A stretch of DNA of 64,000 nt from Stenopsyche tienmushanensis (lineage: Eukaryota; Arthropoda; Insecta; Trichoptera; Stenopsychidae). The notes under the pieces are model-generated. The model worked only from the letters and a program-made list of their open reading frames with translations, was not told where the DNA came from and did no database searches. The translations under genes were made by a program, and so were the position numbers. This document shows positions 24,790 to 36,689 of this stretch, in pieces. The stretch's first letter is position 1. Each line of letters starts with the position of its first letter. The stretch lies in contig WACJ01000515.1 of the NCBI GenBank assembly GCA_008973525.1, forward strand, positions 1,674,001 to 1,738,000, read 5' to 3'.

Positions 24790-25245
24790 AAACCCCCTGC
24801 ACTTCTGCTGCCATCCAGCTACTAGTTAATTATCGCACTAGGGTGGCAGCAAACCGAAGAGCTCCTGGGCTCGAACATCGTATGTGCGGCATCGCCGTTG
24901 GTTGCTCCACATTGTTGTTATTCTGGGCTTGTCCCCTTGGCTATTTTGTGGAGATAAACTTCAAAGCAACCATGCCCTGTAAGGACCTGGATCAGGTGGT
25001 AACAGAGCTGACTATGTTTAATAGTAGTCCACTAATGCAGATATGTATATCCGCCGATCTTTTGTAGAGCTGACCCATCGGGATTGCCACGCCGCCATGG
25101 TGGTTTTTCTAGCCGCCTTCTTTATTTCTCTTTTTTGAACCGCCTGTCTCTCTTGGCCGAACAGATCAATTGGCGGTATGGTAGTCAGTACCAAAATAGC
25201 GTCTTCTGACACTGTACGGTATGCATTTTTGGACATCCGATATTA
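24790..25245 (-). pseudogene. Non-LTR retrotransposon (R1/TRAS-like) reverse transcriptase C-terminal relic
   Basis: The minus strand reads AYRTVSEDAILVLTTIPPID, then LFGQERQAVQKR, then MAAWQSRWVSSTKDR. After a stop and a frame change it continues HLIQVLTGHGCFEVYLHKI. This order (AYRTVSTDALxVLAGxPPLDL, xxxWQxRWDxSxKGRWT, xFHLTQxLTGHGCFxxYLxxF) is the conserved tail after the reverse transcriptase domain in R1, TRAS and I-type LINEs. The Cys/His knuckle that normally follows is degraded. The catalytic YxDD region is not present. The plus-strand frame at 24720-25067 is a shadow. The piece lies between the two inverted LTR-like segments. Confidence 0.8.
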
Positions 25246-25462
25246 GGCTCGCGAAAGATAGAGAATTTGCATATATGTATTATGATAGGATATGATTCCG
25301 ATGGCATTTATTTTGCATATTTACCTTTCCAGTTCAACAAATTAAAAACAATAGTATTAATAAACAATAACACAAAATGCTCTTGTTCTTTTAGACGCAA
25401 TGCGTCAAATTAACAATAATATCTTACAGTTTTGTTAATGACATATTTTCGTCAAGTGGATA

Positions 25463-25660
25463 GCCTTGGATGCGGGAAGATGACCTTCCCGCAGTCTCAT
25501 AGCTGTAACCTCTCTCCGTAAATAAAAGATAACCGCTGAGACAATAGGGTTTCTAATCTATCGCTTGGCTTTACCGCGGCCCGATATAAGAACGAACCGC
25601 CTTGAAGAACACATGGGAGCGAGGAGCAGCCCGGATGGTATTTCAATAATATTTCAAGAA
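25463..25660 (+). mobile_element. LTR-like segment, direct copy
   Basis: It contains a stem with arms GCGGGAAG (25472-25479) and CTTCCCGC (25485-25492), then GCTGTAAC and CCGTAAATAAAAGATA with a polyadenylation signal. A CGGCCCGATATAAGAACGAA block follows. These blocks are collinear with the minus-strand segment at 22.7 kb. No primer-binding site or internal coding region could be assigned. Confidence 0.5.
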
Positions 25661-27227
25661 GCACTCCAGGAACAAGAGGATATCAAAACCGGGGATACGA
25701 CAATCAACAATGCTATGTTGAAGTCATGGAAATATCCATTGTAAATATCGATATCTTCCAAATATTCCTAAAAAATAAAAGTGCTATGGAACAACATACG
25801 TATTGATGACTAACAGTGAATTTCTCAAGGTCCGAATTGTGAAAATCAGCATGAAAAGCAGTTTTCTTAGGAACGTACTGAAATTTTACTTCAGTTAAAC
25901 ATTTTGATTTTCTATAAAAGAACATACTTCGATGTTTATAAAAGTGTATCCCCGAATTCCGAATTCGAGAATAGAAAGGTTTTAATCTTTAGAGGATCCA
26001 ATTTTCTAGTTTAATGAGATCAAAACGATATAAAAGACAACGAAAGACAATTTTCTAACCGTTAAGAAATTCTTCAGCTATAGCTACAGCTCTTTGTTCT
26101 CGGTTCTGTTCCATGACTTTTCGACTACAAAATAAATATATTTCATCGTCTACATTAATTTTACGACATTATCGTTATTAATATAAAGCCGCTTTTACAC
26201 TTTCTTTGACTGGCTCCTTCATTCTGATATCTAGTTCCAAATAGATATAATTATGACTAATCGAATCATACGAAAGTGTCAAATTCCAATAAAATTTTGA
26301 TAAAACAATTAACCTTATCGGCTCTGTTATCGACCGATGATTGATTACCGGAAATATTTTTTTTTAACAATGCGCCATGATAACGCTATTACACAATTGT
26401 TAACATCATAAAAAACCATTGTTGTTATAAATTAGCTGAGTTAAATTGAAATTTATGAATTTCTCGAATTTCCAGGAATCGAAATTTGTGATTTCAACTG
26501 GCACCAGGAACAGGAGATCCGTCTCTCCTCAGGGCGGCCCTCCTCTTTGTTTCGTTCTCTTTGAAGCAAACTTACACAAATAAACAGTCGGTGCGATCGC
26601 TCGTCTTGTTATGACTTTCGTCTTCTTCCATGTAATTTTGCCACCGCGAAATGTAAATCGAAGATTTCAAATTCAAATTGCCGATTCCATCTCAGGAGCC
26701 CCCAATGACAACTGTATTACGAAACCGCGGCGAAGCTTGACGAATTTGAATTTAATGATGGCCGATCCACAGAAATTACTATGAATCAAATCGAACATTT
26801 CGGTACCCGGTAGCCTTTCGCCATCAGGTGGAATTGACACGCTTTTAGTCCAATCTGTTCCAACTTGGTCCGCTCCAAGAGCTGGAGACGCACGCCCGAC
26901 ACATTAAATGGGATTTATTGATGCCTCGCTTCTTTATGGAGCATTTTTCATCAATGGAACTGCGGTAGTGGAGAAAGATCAACGGGTTGAGTCATAAGTC
27001 GTGACACTTCTGATTTATCGACTTTAACACTCAATTGGCATTCAAATCATATGCCATCACCAAAAAATTAATCCCAGACACTGCAAATCTGAATTGATCG
27101 CTTATTGTTATTTCTTCAATTTTATTAAATGATGTATAGAAAAAGGTATCGAAACAATCTTTAAAATATTGTTTATAATATAAATAAACAGATCAACGGT
27201 CAAATACAATAAAATACTACCTAAATA
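25661..27227. other. Non-coding stretch with a possible third LTR-like stem
   Basis: At about 26511-26610 a stem GGAGA...TCTCC is followed by GGGCGGCCCTCC and then AAATAAACAG. The arrangement recalls the LTR R regions at 14.7 and 25.5 kb, but the sequence is not clearly the same family. No gene is supported here. Confidence 0.4.
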
Positions 27228-28030
27228 CACTTAAAACTTTTTTTGTGCGGTAGATGCGTTCTACGGAAATCGCACAAAAAAAAGCTATGACTTTCATAGA
27301 AAAAGTGAAGATGCATTCCATGGACTTTAAAAACTGCATAACTTTGAAACAGCTATATAAAATATATCCAAAATCGCACAAAAAAAAATAATAAAAAACA
27401 GGAAAACAACAAATATTTTTGGTAACATTTAAAGGAGGTCTTGCATCATTGGTAAAGTTTTAATTATTTTAATTACAAACTATCATTGCTATATGATAAT
27501 TTTCGTTGCGATTTTCGATAAGACTCAAAATCGCTCTCTTCTTCGGAAGAAATAGTATACCCAGTGTCAATGTCATAATTATTCTGTGTAGAACTTTCTC
27601 TTTCTAACAATATAATTAATAATTAGTAAGGATGTTAGTATAGACCCTAACTAAAATAAAATCACAAAATGGTGACTGTTTAAAAAAAATTCAATCAAGT
27701 CATTTTTTGGTCTTATGTTGTCAGTATTAACTTTTTTTAAATAGTTAAAAAATAAATTTTGACGCGTCACTAAAATAGCTATAACTCCGTAAGTAGTTGG
27801 AATTTTGGAAATTCCTTTGGAGAATGTATTTTGAAAAGTCCAAACACTGAAAAAATATTTTTTTTGAAAATTCTAAAATAAAATAAAAGGCATGGTCGTA
27901 TATTTATTTCCTATTTTATCCAAAATATCTCGATACGTACTCTTTATGAAAGAAAAAAAATAGCCTTAAAAAAAACCGCATAACTTCGAAATCGCTACAA
28001 AAAAAAGTCGTACAAAAAGAGGTTTGAGAG
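27228..28030 (+). mobile_element. TA-flanked hairpin-rich non-autonomous element, copy B
   Basis: The copy starts CACTTAAAACTTTTTTTGTG after TA (27226-27227) and ends TTTGAGAG before TA (28031-28032). The termini are inverted: CACTTAAA-A-CT...TTTTGTGCG against GAGAGTTTGG-type complements carrying CTTTTTGT. A second inverted pair lies inside the left end: CTTTTTTTGTGCGG and then CGCACAAAAAAAAG. Internal landmarks include GTGAAGATGCATTCCATGGA, AACAGCTATATAAAATATAT, GCGTCACTAAAATAGCTATA and CGCATAACTTCGAAATCGC. There is no transposase. Confidence 0.75.
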
Positions 28031-28419
28031 TAGATCTCTAAATTTTTATAGGTCACTCGCTGTTCCAAATTATTATTGATGTACCTCATAATCGAAACAA
28101 CTTTGGATGATATTCTATTCAGATTTTCATCTTATCAAGTCGTCAGTGATTGCGTCTCGCGATGCTGCCATTACAAGAACAAACAATATTATAAATTTAT
28201 CTATTTACGTTATCATTTAAAATCAGACAATGCAGAAGAAACTTTTGATTCTCCAAGAACTTTTAAGGATTCGATTCGAATCCATTGTTGCAGTACAAGG
28301 CATTGTGTTCAAGCCATTGATAGATTTATTGATAAGACAAATCCGCAAAATCGATCCGCGTGCAACTCTGTCTAGATCTTTCAGCCATTATATGCGAAAG
28401 ACTACGATAATATCCCCAT

Positions 28420-28435
28420 ATGATCACGTGATCAT
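28420..28435. promoter_or_regulatory. 16-bp palindrome with central E-box
   Basis: ATGATCACGTGATCAT is a perfect palindrome with CACGTG at its centre, the core bound by bHLH dimers of the Myc/Max/USF type. A binding role is only inferred. Confidence 0.35.
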
Positions 28436-28509
28436 CGAAGATAACAATTCATTCTCGACGCTTATCTCCGGGTCGGTCGTATCAACCTAAGCTCAAACGC
28501 TCAGCATCC

Positions 28510-28527
28510 GCACGCTCGCGAGCGTGC
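28510..28527. repeat. 18-bp perfect CG-rich palindrome
   Basis: GCACGCTCGCGAGCGTGC is self-complementary without a loop and contains four CpG steps inside AT-rich DNA. It lies 75 bases after another perfect palindrome. Confidence 0.6.
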
Positions 28528-29639
28528 ATACCTACACGTCTCATATTCATGCGAATTTTTATCAGAAATACAAAAATAGGATTTCTTCGCAATCCACAAC
28601 ATTAAATTATACACTTAATTACGGGTATACCGTAAATGGAAATACAAATAAATCCTTAAAAAACTAGCAAGCCCCACCTCACAACCGACAAATAACGCTT
28701 ATAGTGGCATTAATTCATACAGATTATGCTTGCTTAATTAGAAAAACGATACATAAAGGCGTGGACGACAGTTTTAATGCGAAATTTTATGTTAAATTTA
28801 CAAGTTGCTGAACGAATAGTGGCCGTCCTCCAAAAGCGATCATGAGAATTTTGACATTTGAATTGGTCCAAAGAAGGTAAATATGTGTCATCCGACCATG
28901 TATTTGGGTTTATTGCATTTAAGATTGAAATCTTAAACGTGAAAAAAAATTCATCGTATCGACATATTTACAAGATCGCAAATATTGATGATCTAAATCC
29001 AGATTTAAATTAATTTTCCAAATCAGACTAAATTTGCAATAATTTAAATAGGTAAAAATCGATCCTATTAAAAAATCCTATTTAAATAATCCTATCCAAA
29101 TTTCACCACATATAAAATTCCTTACATAGAAGAGTCTCATATGGAGATCGCTTACATCCGATAACGGATATGTCGCCTTAACACATTGATTTCGGGTGCA
29201 TTGTATAATATGATAAAAGCGGAAGACAAAAATTACGTTAACATATCAGAAAGTAAAGTAAAGTTTTTGCATACGCTTATATATCGGTAGTTTTTTTTTC
29301 AATATGAGACTCAAATCTATATCTGGTTGACATTTATCATGCACGCCTTTCTTTTTTGTAATATTTTTAGCTTTAGTTTTGATTCTGGAACAATTAGACG
29401 AGGTCATTTAGCGATTTTAATCTTTATAATTACAACTTAAAATAAATTCATAAAAATGTAAGAGATAATATATCAGAAAAAGTATACTGGTGATGTATTG
29501 ATGATGCCCTTTGCGTTCATGCGAGCCAAATAATTCCGCAAGAAAAGTGTCAATAAGAAGAAGGCGAAGAAGAAGCACATGTTCAGGTTCTTTGATCTTT
29601 ATTTATTAACGTAGGTAGGCGGTAGGGATTTTAAGACGG

Positions 29640-30100
29640 TCTTCCCCATGTATCAGCGCATTGGCGCCAATTTATTAAGCATGCCTATTATTCTGTTCGG
29701 GTGCTTCTATCCCATAGATTCTTTCCGCTTCGGTTGCCAGAATTTCGAGCAGGCTGCGTATGCCACGAATTTTGTGGTTCGAAAATTCTGCGAATTTGGG
29801 TACAGCGACTTTCGCCTAATGGCAGCCTTCTAGAGTTTTCCTCTTCATCACGTCTGCAACGAAAGAGATCGAATTCGATTTCCTGTCCTTGAAAGCGATC
29901 GAGCAATTCGAGCCAGAGGTCTGCAGAGGCGACAGGACCGAAAATGAGATTACGTCATAAGTTATTAGAGAAGACGGCGTCTGTGTGTTATTGTATGGTT
30001 TGGAAGCATAGACCGTGATATTAACCAACAGTCCAGTCATGTATGCGAGATCGTTCTGTGATTCTCGGAATTGCCTTAACTGGTTGGGTTAATGTGGTGT
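29640..30100 (-). other. Unresolved coding-like patch, possibly degraded retroelement
   Basis: The minus strand shows two overlapping open stretches with protein-like composition: AEFSNHKIRGIRSLLEILAT in one frame, and LDRFQGQEIEFDLFRCRRDE in another. The plus strand also has a 61-codon frame. Base composition is richer than in the flanks. I cannot match it to a family. It could be a decayed gag-type region or chance. Confidence 0.25.
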
Positions 30101-30529
30101 AGAGACATTATGCCGGCGGACTCCACAGGTCCGATCAATTTTAACAGGTAGAATCTTCCGGAGAAGTGCGCCTGCCTAGTCATTTCCGGTTACAGAATTT
30201 CTCATCCCGAGGAATCGACGAAAGACTGCATCGTCGTTATGCAAAACCGTGGTCTTTTTCATCGCGATCCGCGAATGACCCATAACCGGTTCGACGTTAG
30301 GTAATTAAAGTTGATCTTGACGATATTTGTGGGTTCAAGGATTGTGGCCATTATTTCGGCGATTTCGAAAGTTGAACATGTAAATATATCATAACAGTCA
30401 GGATTTACATATATTCTCGTACCAGACGCTCGGATATCACAGCCGATAGCCTAATCTAATAATTTATCCCAGACACATTTTTTTTGTCCACGGCATATAT
30501 TATGCTGTTCAAATAATTATTCTCCCTAG

Positions 30530-30776
30530 TCTTAAGGTGCTGTGAAATCCATCGATGTTGGCGAGCATTTGAATTAAATGGTGGGGTCGAAGAATGCATT
30601 CCGTCGGAGGGGTCGGAACGGCGCAGGGTAGAACAGGAGGGGAATCTCCTCGATGAAGATAGCCGATCCCCGTTTATGAACTGGGCTCGACCGATCCTCC
30701 AGATGAATAATGATTCAGTAATAATAAATTTAGCTGCTGCCAACGAGCTGCTGGCCGCTGCTATAGGTCAATTCTA
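30530..30776 (+). other. Unresolved coding-like patch
   Basis: An open stretch without stops reads VLRCCEIHRCWRAFELNGGV, then VEQEGNLLDEDSRSPFMNWA, and ends INLAAANELLAAAIGQF before a stop at 30774-30776. It lacks an obvious start and a known domain. The opposite strand is also open (30456-30743). It could be an exon fragment, a retroelement remnant or chance in a CG-richer patch. Confidence 0.25.
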
Positions 30777-32862
30777 GCAGTTGTGAATTATACCTGTCGC
30801 ATTTTACCGGGTTCAGCAAACTGGGCGAATCGACGATATCGGCCAAAATAATAGCGAAAACCTGATTCTGCACAGCTGACCTTGAATTTATTTCGATCGC
30901 GTTTCATGTCAAGATAATATTGGATAGACCTAGTGGTCTGCGAGACTACGAATGTGAGAGTCATCTAGACAGATCTCCGGCAAGGAGTCATTACCATTTG
31001 ATATAATAGCCTTATATAGGAAATACGAATATTTTACAAGCAATTAATATAAATCAGACAGAAGATTAAATAAGTATCAGTATTTGGATCATTGCGTCTA
31101 TTTTCATTTAAATAACTAGTGCTACCACATCAACAAATTTCAATGATACAAAGCGAAATGCGCGCGAATTCTTCCACTACAAATTCAAATCATCATCATG
31201 CTAACGCTAAACCAAATGTACTATTAATAATGGATATCTAGCATCAATTATATATAATTCTTCTTCTTTACAACGATTACTTCTTTCAGTGGATACAATC
31301 CTAATCGAATTCCAAAAACTCAAACTTAACAGTTCAAAAAGCATACACCCGGATTTTTACACCGCAGCATATGCTCTACGAAAGCTTATAATATTTAATG
31401 TCATTTCAATCCTAAAACACCACGGTGCGGTATATATCAAAACTAAATTCAACAAACAATTTAGGGGTAGGATTGAATGCCCAAAATTTACATAAAACAC
31501 CCAGGTAAAAGTCTTAACATCCTCGTTGAAATCTATTACCTTCCTATAAATTATTAGCATTAGAATGACGTCCGTTAATTTGCGTAGGACTTTTTTAATT
31601 AACAAAAATGCATACTAATAGAGACATTTCGTCGTGAAATGCTGTTGTCATCGTCGAGGTCAATAGAAGAGTGGCTGTCCTTCGATGTGGTCAAAAATTG
31701 TTGCAACCGAGCGGTCAGCACAAATGCAAATTGATCGAAACGAAAGACGGAAAAAGTTGTAAATCTGCCAATTTATCGTAGTTTTTCTAAGCTTTCTAAC
31801 CGGCAGAGTTTGAAGACATTGGTGCTAAATATCAACCAGTTCTAATGTACGCTGGTTTAAACGAGATGTAACTCCGTGCCAATGATGACGTTTTTATTCC
31901 AGGCTGCCCATATCTTTAGAGAGAACGTGCAAGAAATAAAATAAAGGAAGTCTTAATTCGCACGAACGAAAAGGATGTAATATTGGAAGAAGATTCTTCC
32001 ATAAATGAGATCAATAAGAATAAGCAATTATCCTAAGCCTTCTCCTTTTTAAATGCCTTTTTACATTTCTTTCCTAGTTTAAAGTTCTTAAAATTGTAGT
32101 CGCTTATCGTATTTTAGATGGATTTGAATCCAAGACACGTATGTATTTATCGATTGGGTATTTGAAATGTTGTTACATTAACAGCATAGTCTTCCATTGT
32201 CTTCAGTATCGTTTAGGATAGGCGAATCTCAAAAAATAAAAAATCCTATTACAACCATACATCCAATCATCCAGGCCATCCAAATCCTTATTTTTGTACA
32301 TTCTCGTAGATGAATGTCAAATCATTGACAGATTTTTATTCCTTATTCATGATCCTAGTTAAGATTTTTATAGGATGCATGTTTTCAAGGTTCGTGTGGC
32401 AATTGTGTATTTGATTACAGTAAATCGGCCCCAGTCTGATCCGGAGCCCCCTGTAGTCCGACATCCCAATACAATTATAGTAGATATGTGCGATAAAGGT
32501 TCGTTAATGTTAAAAATGCAAAAATATGGATCGCCTTAATCAGTGTTTTTGTAAATCGGCGACTGAATACGGCATGGGACGATCCAAGAAAGCTAAACAT
32601 TTAAAGGTGAAGAAAGTTTTGTATATGTAACAATTGTATTTATGACGTTAATTTTGTAATATGAAATCGTATATGTATATTTTAACATTTTCATATTTTT
32701 TGGATTATGAGTATTCCTTTCCAATAAGTTTCGGATTATAAGGGGTCGGGGCATTACTCTATAGTCCGACAGGTTGGACAATCTGACATTACCTAGCAAA
32801 ACGTTCGTTAAACATATATTTAATAAGTAAATGTTTAATGTTTTAATTTTGAATAAAGTTAT
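30777..32862. other. AT-rich non-coding stretch
   Basis: Opposed frames at 31289-31605 overlap and lack motifs. No repeat ends were recognised here. Confidence 0.5.
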
Positions 32863-32866
32863 TTAA

Positions 32867-33282
32867 CCCCTAAAGGAGTACTATCACAGGGCCTGGGACC
32901 CCCTTCTTGAGACCTTCCCTGAGCCTGAAAGCTTCCCAGCATACATTGCACGATTGTATAGATCGTTAACCCAAATTTATCGACTAATAATGATTTCGAT
33001 TTTAAGTGTGTTATTTATTTACGCAAATAAATGATCGAATATTGTGTGCTATCGACAGTATTTATTTAATTAATTACTTGCTGTTCGTTGAACGAGTGTT
33101 GGTTCTATTAACATTTCCTTCTAAAGCAGGAGCCAATGAATCGATTTCTTGTGTATTGTTTATATAAAAAATTGACGTGGTCTTTTATGATATCAACAGT
33201 GCTTATTTACAATCGACTCTGCCTCGAATTGAAGATTGTCGCTGATAGGAGTTGACAGAAAGTAATCGGTGTAGAGATAGAG
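32867..33282 (+). mobile_element. TTAA-flanked element, long subfamily, right end decayed
   Basis: It starts CCCCTAAAGGAGTACTATCA after TTAA (32863-32866). It is collinear with the 18.1-kb copy through GATTGTATAGATCGTTAACC, GTGCTATCGACAGTATTTAT, TTGACGTGGTCTTTTATGAT and CTCTGCCTCGAATTGAAGA. A section near the left end is shorter. After GTAATCGGTGTAGAG homology stops, and no clear GGG end is left. The element lies about 200 bp before the CG-rich island. Confidence 0.7.
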
Positions 33283-33469
33283 TTAAATATGTAAGTATGA
33301 ATCAATTTCGGGGGATTTTACCCGCATTTTGTTCAGTTTAGTTTAGAAAATTGGATAAAAATTCTGATTTACCCCTAATTGGAATTTTAATAGGATTGTC
33401 TATTTTTAGTCTGTTATTAGTGTTTTTGTATTGATCGAATGCGGTTTGATTTATTAGTCGTTCGCTTCC

Positions 33470-36400
33470 CCCCGTGTGAATATTTTATCGTCGGTTCGAG
33501 TTCTAAATAAGGAGCGGGTTGCGTATCGCGGGCGAGCCTTGAACTTGAACTTGATCGCCATGCGTTCGCTAAAAAAATGGATCGTGCGTTACGTCGGGAG
33601 AGTCCCGTTGGGTCCGGAGCGTCGTCTCCTTCGAGGGAATCGGGCGAAGAAACCCGACGGCGACTCCGCCTCGACCTTCACCCAGTGGTCCGGTCGCGTC
33701 CGTCCGAGGGCGTCGCGACGGACCCCGCCGTTATGCAATCGTATAAATCAAAAATCGCACAGAGGCCGGATGATCCGCGCGAGGGTCCCAGCGCCGGATT
33801 ATACGCCACGCACACACACAACAGCCCGGGCCTTAAAAAATCAATCCCTTGTTATTCATTCAAACACACAGTCGCACTCGCGACGCACACGCACGTGATA
33901 ATTATGAAAAAAACCAACACATAAAAATGTACTCGCCGCGTACGAAAGCCGACGGGGCGCGGGCGACAACCATCCGACGCCGAGCCGAGCGCCGATTCCC
34001 TCCCCGTCTGAACGCATCCTAATCCAGATCGCCTTCGAAACGACCATGACGAAAAAAAAACAAACGAACGCCGATTTTAAATTTCAAACCCGACGGCGAT
34101 CGCATCTCGAGACGAAGCTCGACCGGCTCAAATTCCAATATTCGATTTCGTCCGCGAGTGCAAATTCAAATTCAATTCTGAGGTTCGTTCGATCTCATCC
34201 GTCGATAGAGCCCTTATTCATTGTCTATTAGACTCAATGTCATCGACGAGATTAATACTTTTGAATGAGACCTCGCGCGACATGCATTAGATATAAATTC
34301 GTAGACGCAATAATTTATATGGGGCGATAAGATCGTATCGCACCGTTCGCGAGACGGATGTCTGCAGAGCGTTCATATTACATATTTCAGATCTGGAGAT
34401 TCGAACATGCGATCGGATTAGCGTCAGTCGATAAAATCCGACGAAATTCGAACGAGATAAGGCACTGGAAGAAAGTAAACCGTCGCCCGCCACAGGGACG
34501 CGGGCGATCTCTCGAGGCGATCTTTCGAATCGACGTCTCGCGCCCCTTCGAGCGATCCGAAGACGCCGGATCGCCCGATCGATCGAGACGAGGGGTGCGC
34601 TGAATAAAAAAGGCCAGGGTTAAATCCGAGCCCACGGGTACAGGTTGGGAATCTCCGCACCGTACACAGATAAAAAGACCGGGCGAAAAAAATGGTCGTG
34701 TCGCGTCCGACTGTGTCTGTGTGCGTCGCCTCAATGGGCGATTCGAACGAGTGTTCTATTCGAAGTCTCGACGGAGCGAGACGGCGCGACGGCCCGCGCG
34801 CTCGCGGGAGCGAGACGCGAGACCCCGCGTCGGCAGCGAGATGAGGCGCGTCTGTGTGCGCGGCGTCCGCACGGGGCCTTCGCGTCAGTGTGCGGCTTTT
34901 TTTCGTGTTGGTTTTTTTTGCGTGTGTTGGTTCCGGGCCCAGTGAGGTTTTTTCTAAACACACTTTTGGAAATCAGTCTGGTTTTTGCCGCGGCGGCGCG
35001 CGCTGCGGACGCGCCGCTTTTTGTGCGCTTTCGGGAGTCCTGCGCGGGATGCGCCACCACCCGCCACCCGCCGCCCGCTTGCACCGCACCACGTGCCGCG
35101 CGACTGCAAGTGTCATCTCCGCCGAATGACCGAATTTTTGCCGACGACCACGTGCTTCCGCGACGCCCCCGCCAAAACTTCGAACCCCTATTTGATCAGT
35201 GTCCGACGTAAATAAACCGCGCACATCTCGCCCTCTCGAGTGATAACTTTTCAAACTGTCGGCGGCGACGTCTTCGGCGCCTTCCGCGAAATCAGTGAGA
35301 TGCCTTCGATCAAATCAAAACATTTGTCAACGAATTCAAATCTGCAAAATAGACAAATCATTTTTTTTACGCAAAAATAAATAAATTCATCCAAACGCAA
35401 ATCTCGATAGACGCCAATAGATGTTCGACGATGTGAATTTATTTTATTTCGATTTGCACAATAAAATCATTCAAACGCTCCGTTCGCACGAGATAAATTA
35501 ATTTGTGACTGAATATGCCGCCGAATTAATTCAGACGACCGTCATGATTGATTATTTATATTATTCGGCTCGTCGGACGTGTGTGCATCGCTTTCGCGAT
35601 CGCGCGATGTGCTCCATCGCCGATGCCCAAAAATTGTATTGTTATTGTCCACTTTTAAGAACAATCAGGCCGCGCGCTATCGGCCGTTAATTAAACGTCA
35701 AAAATCATAACCTGCAAAAATTCGACCCCCCCGTCGGAGCGGCCGTCGATCGGCGCCCCCCGATCGACGCCCCGGTCGCCTCCGCGTCTCCCCGCGGCCG
35801 ATCGGCGATCGACGCGCGAGATCGATCGCCGTCCCGAAGGTAGGAAGTGTGCGTTATCTTCTCGGCGATTTGAATTCGACCGCGATCAAAGTCGACAACT
35901 TTCCTATCTTGCACCGAAATTCGCGGCGACGTTTCTCTCGGTCCATCGGGCTAACGCAGGCGACGACTAAACTCTATCCTGATAAATTCAAGGTCATCTC
36001 GGAAAGCGATAAATTGATCTTTGATTAAGTCCATAAATCAGAAGCGGCGAACAATACGCTCGCATGGCGCGTCGTAATTTATCGCGATGTACACGCTCGC
36101 CGTTTTCGCACTTCGAATTGTGATCTCCTCTCTTGGTTCTTCGACGATTGTTCAAAAAAATCTTGCAAATTATTCCCATCGAATGCTTCGACCGTCGATC
36201 GCCGCCAAATCGCACGACAGTAATTCGGCATAATTCAATCTTATATTAAAATATTTAATTCGTTCATTTCAAACGCGTCGGATTAGCGAAGAACCAATCG
36301 GCAATAATAAATACGATCGAATATAATCCATAAATACAAATTCATTCATAACATTTGAATCGGGAATTGCATACACGGAAAGGTCCGATATGATCGATCA

Positions 36401-36560
36401 TCCCCGCGATCGCCTCGCGCCGGACGGTCGCTGTCAGTCGAGTAGAGTGACCGTGCGCGTTCGCATCTTAAAAAAATCGGTACGAAAAATTTATTAAAAT
36501 ATAAAATCAGTGATTTCATTTCATGCACCGGATAATGATCGACGATCTTATCATAGAATC
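33470..36560 (+). promoter_or_regulatory. CG-rich island, probable promoter and 5' UTR region
   Basis: CpG density rises sharply here compared with the AT-rich flanks, with its peak about 34.4-35.3 kb and a second patch about 35.70-35.85 kb. Open frames of up to 188 codons occur in most frames on both strands and contradict one another, as expected for stop-poor CG-rich DNA. No protein domain is visible in them. Position and strand of the downstream coding exon suggest this island holds the transcription start and 5' UTR of that gene. No single start site or donor can be fixed from sequence alone. Confidence 0.5.
35744..35769. repeat. CG-rich hairpin in the island
   Basis: Arms CGTCGATCGG and CCGATCGACG are perfectly complementary around a six-base loop. 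A second related GGCCGATCGGC palindromic stretch follows at about 35797. In a transcript this would be a stable 5' UTR stem. Confidence 0.6.
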
Positions 36561-36689
36561 AATCGAACGACGCGCACGTCGAAAAAACTGTTCGCGCTTT
36601 AATATGTATGCAAATAAGTATGCGATATTCGAAATAATGAAAATGATTAGTCGACTCGCCAAAATAGCGATTATTGCAAAATACACCCA

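Larger units (their letters stand above)
28033..29610. other. Non-coding stretch with two perfect palindromes
   Basis: Frames at 28076-28375 and 28230-28490 overlap and show no motif. Two perfect palindromes at 28420-28435 and 28510-28527 are listed separately. The remainder is AT-rich. Confidence 0.5.

Noticed and set aside
24720..25067. 115-codon plus-strand ORF
   Set aside because: It is the shadow of the minus-strand LINE relic, whose motifs are recognisable.
33476..33924. 140- and 115-codon ORFs at the left edge of the CG island
   Set aside because: Two frames of the same strand are open at once with Arg-rich low-complexity products, as expected from base composition.
34424..35254. Long ORFs of 76-188 codons on both strands
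   Set aside because: They overlap in most frames in a CG-rich island where stops are rare. The translations are Arg/Ala/Pro-rich and mutually contradictory, with no domain.
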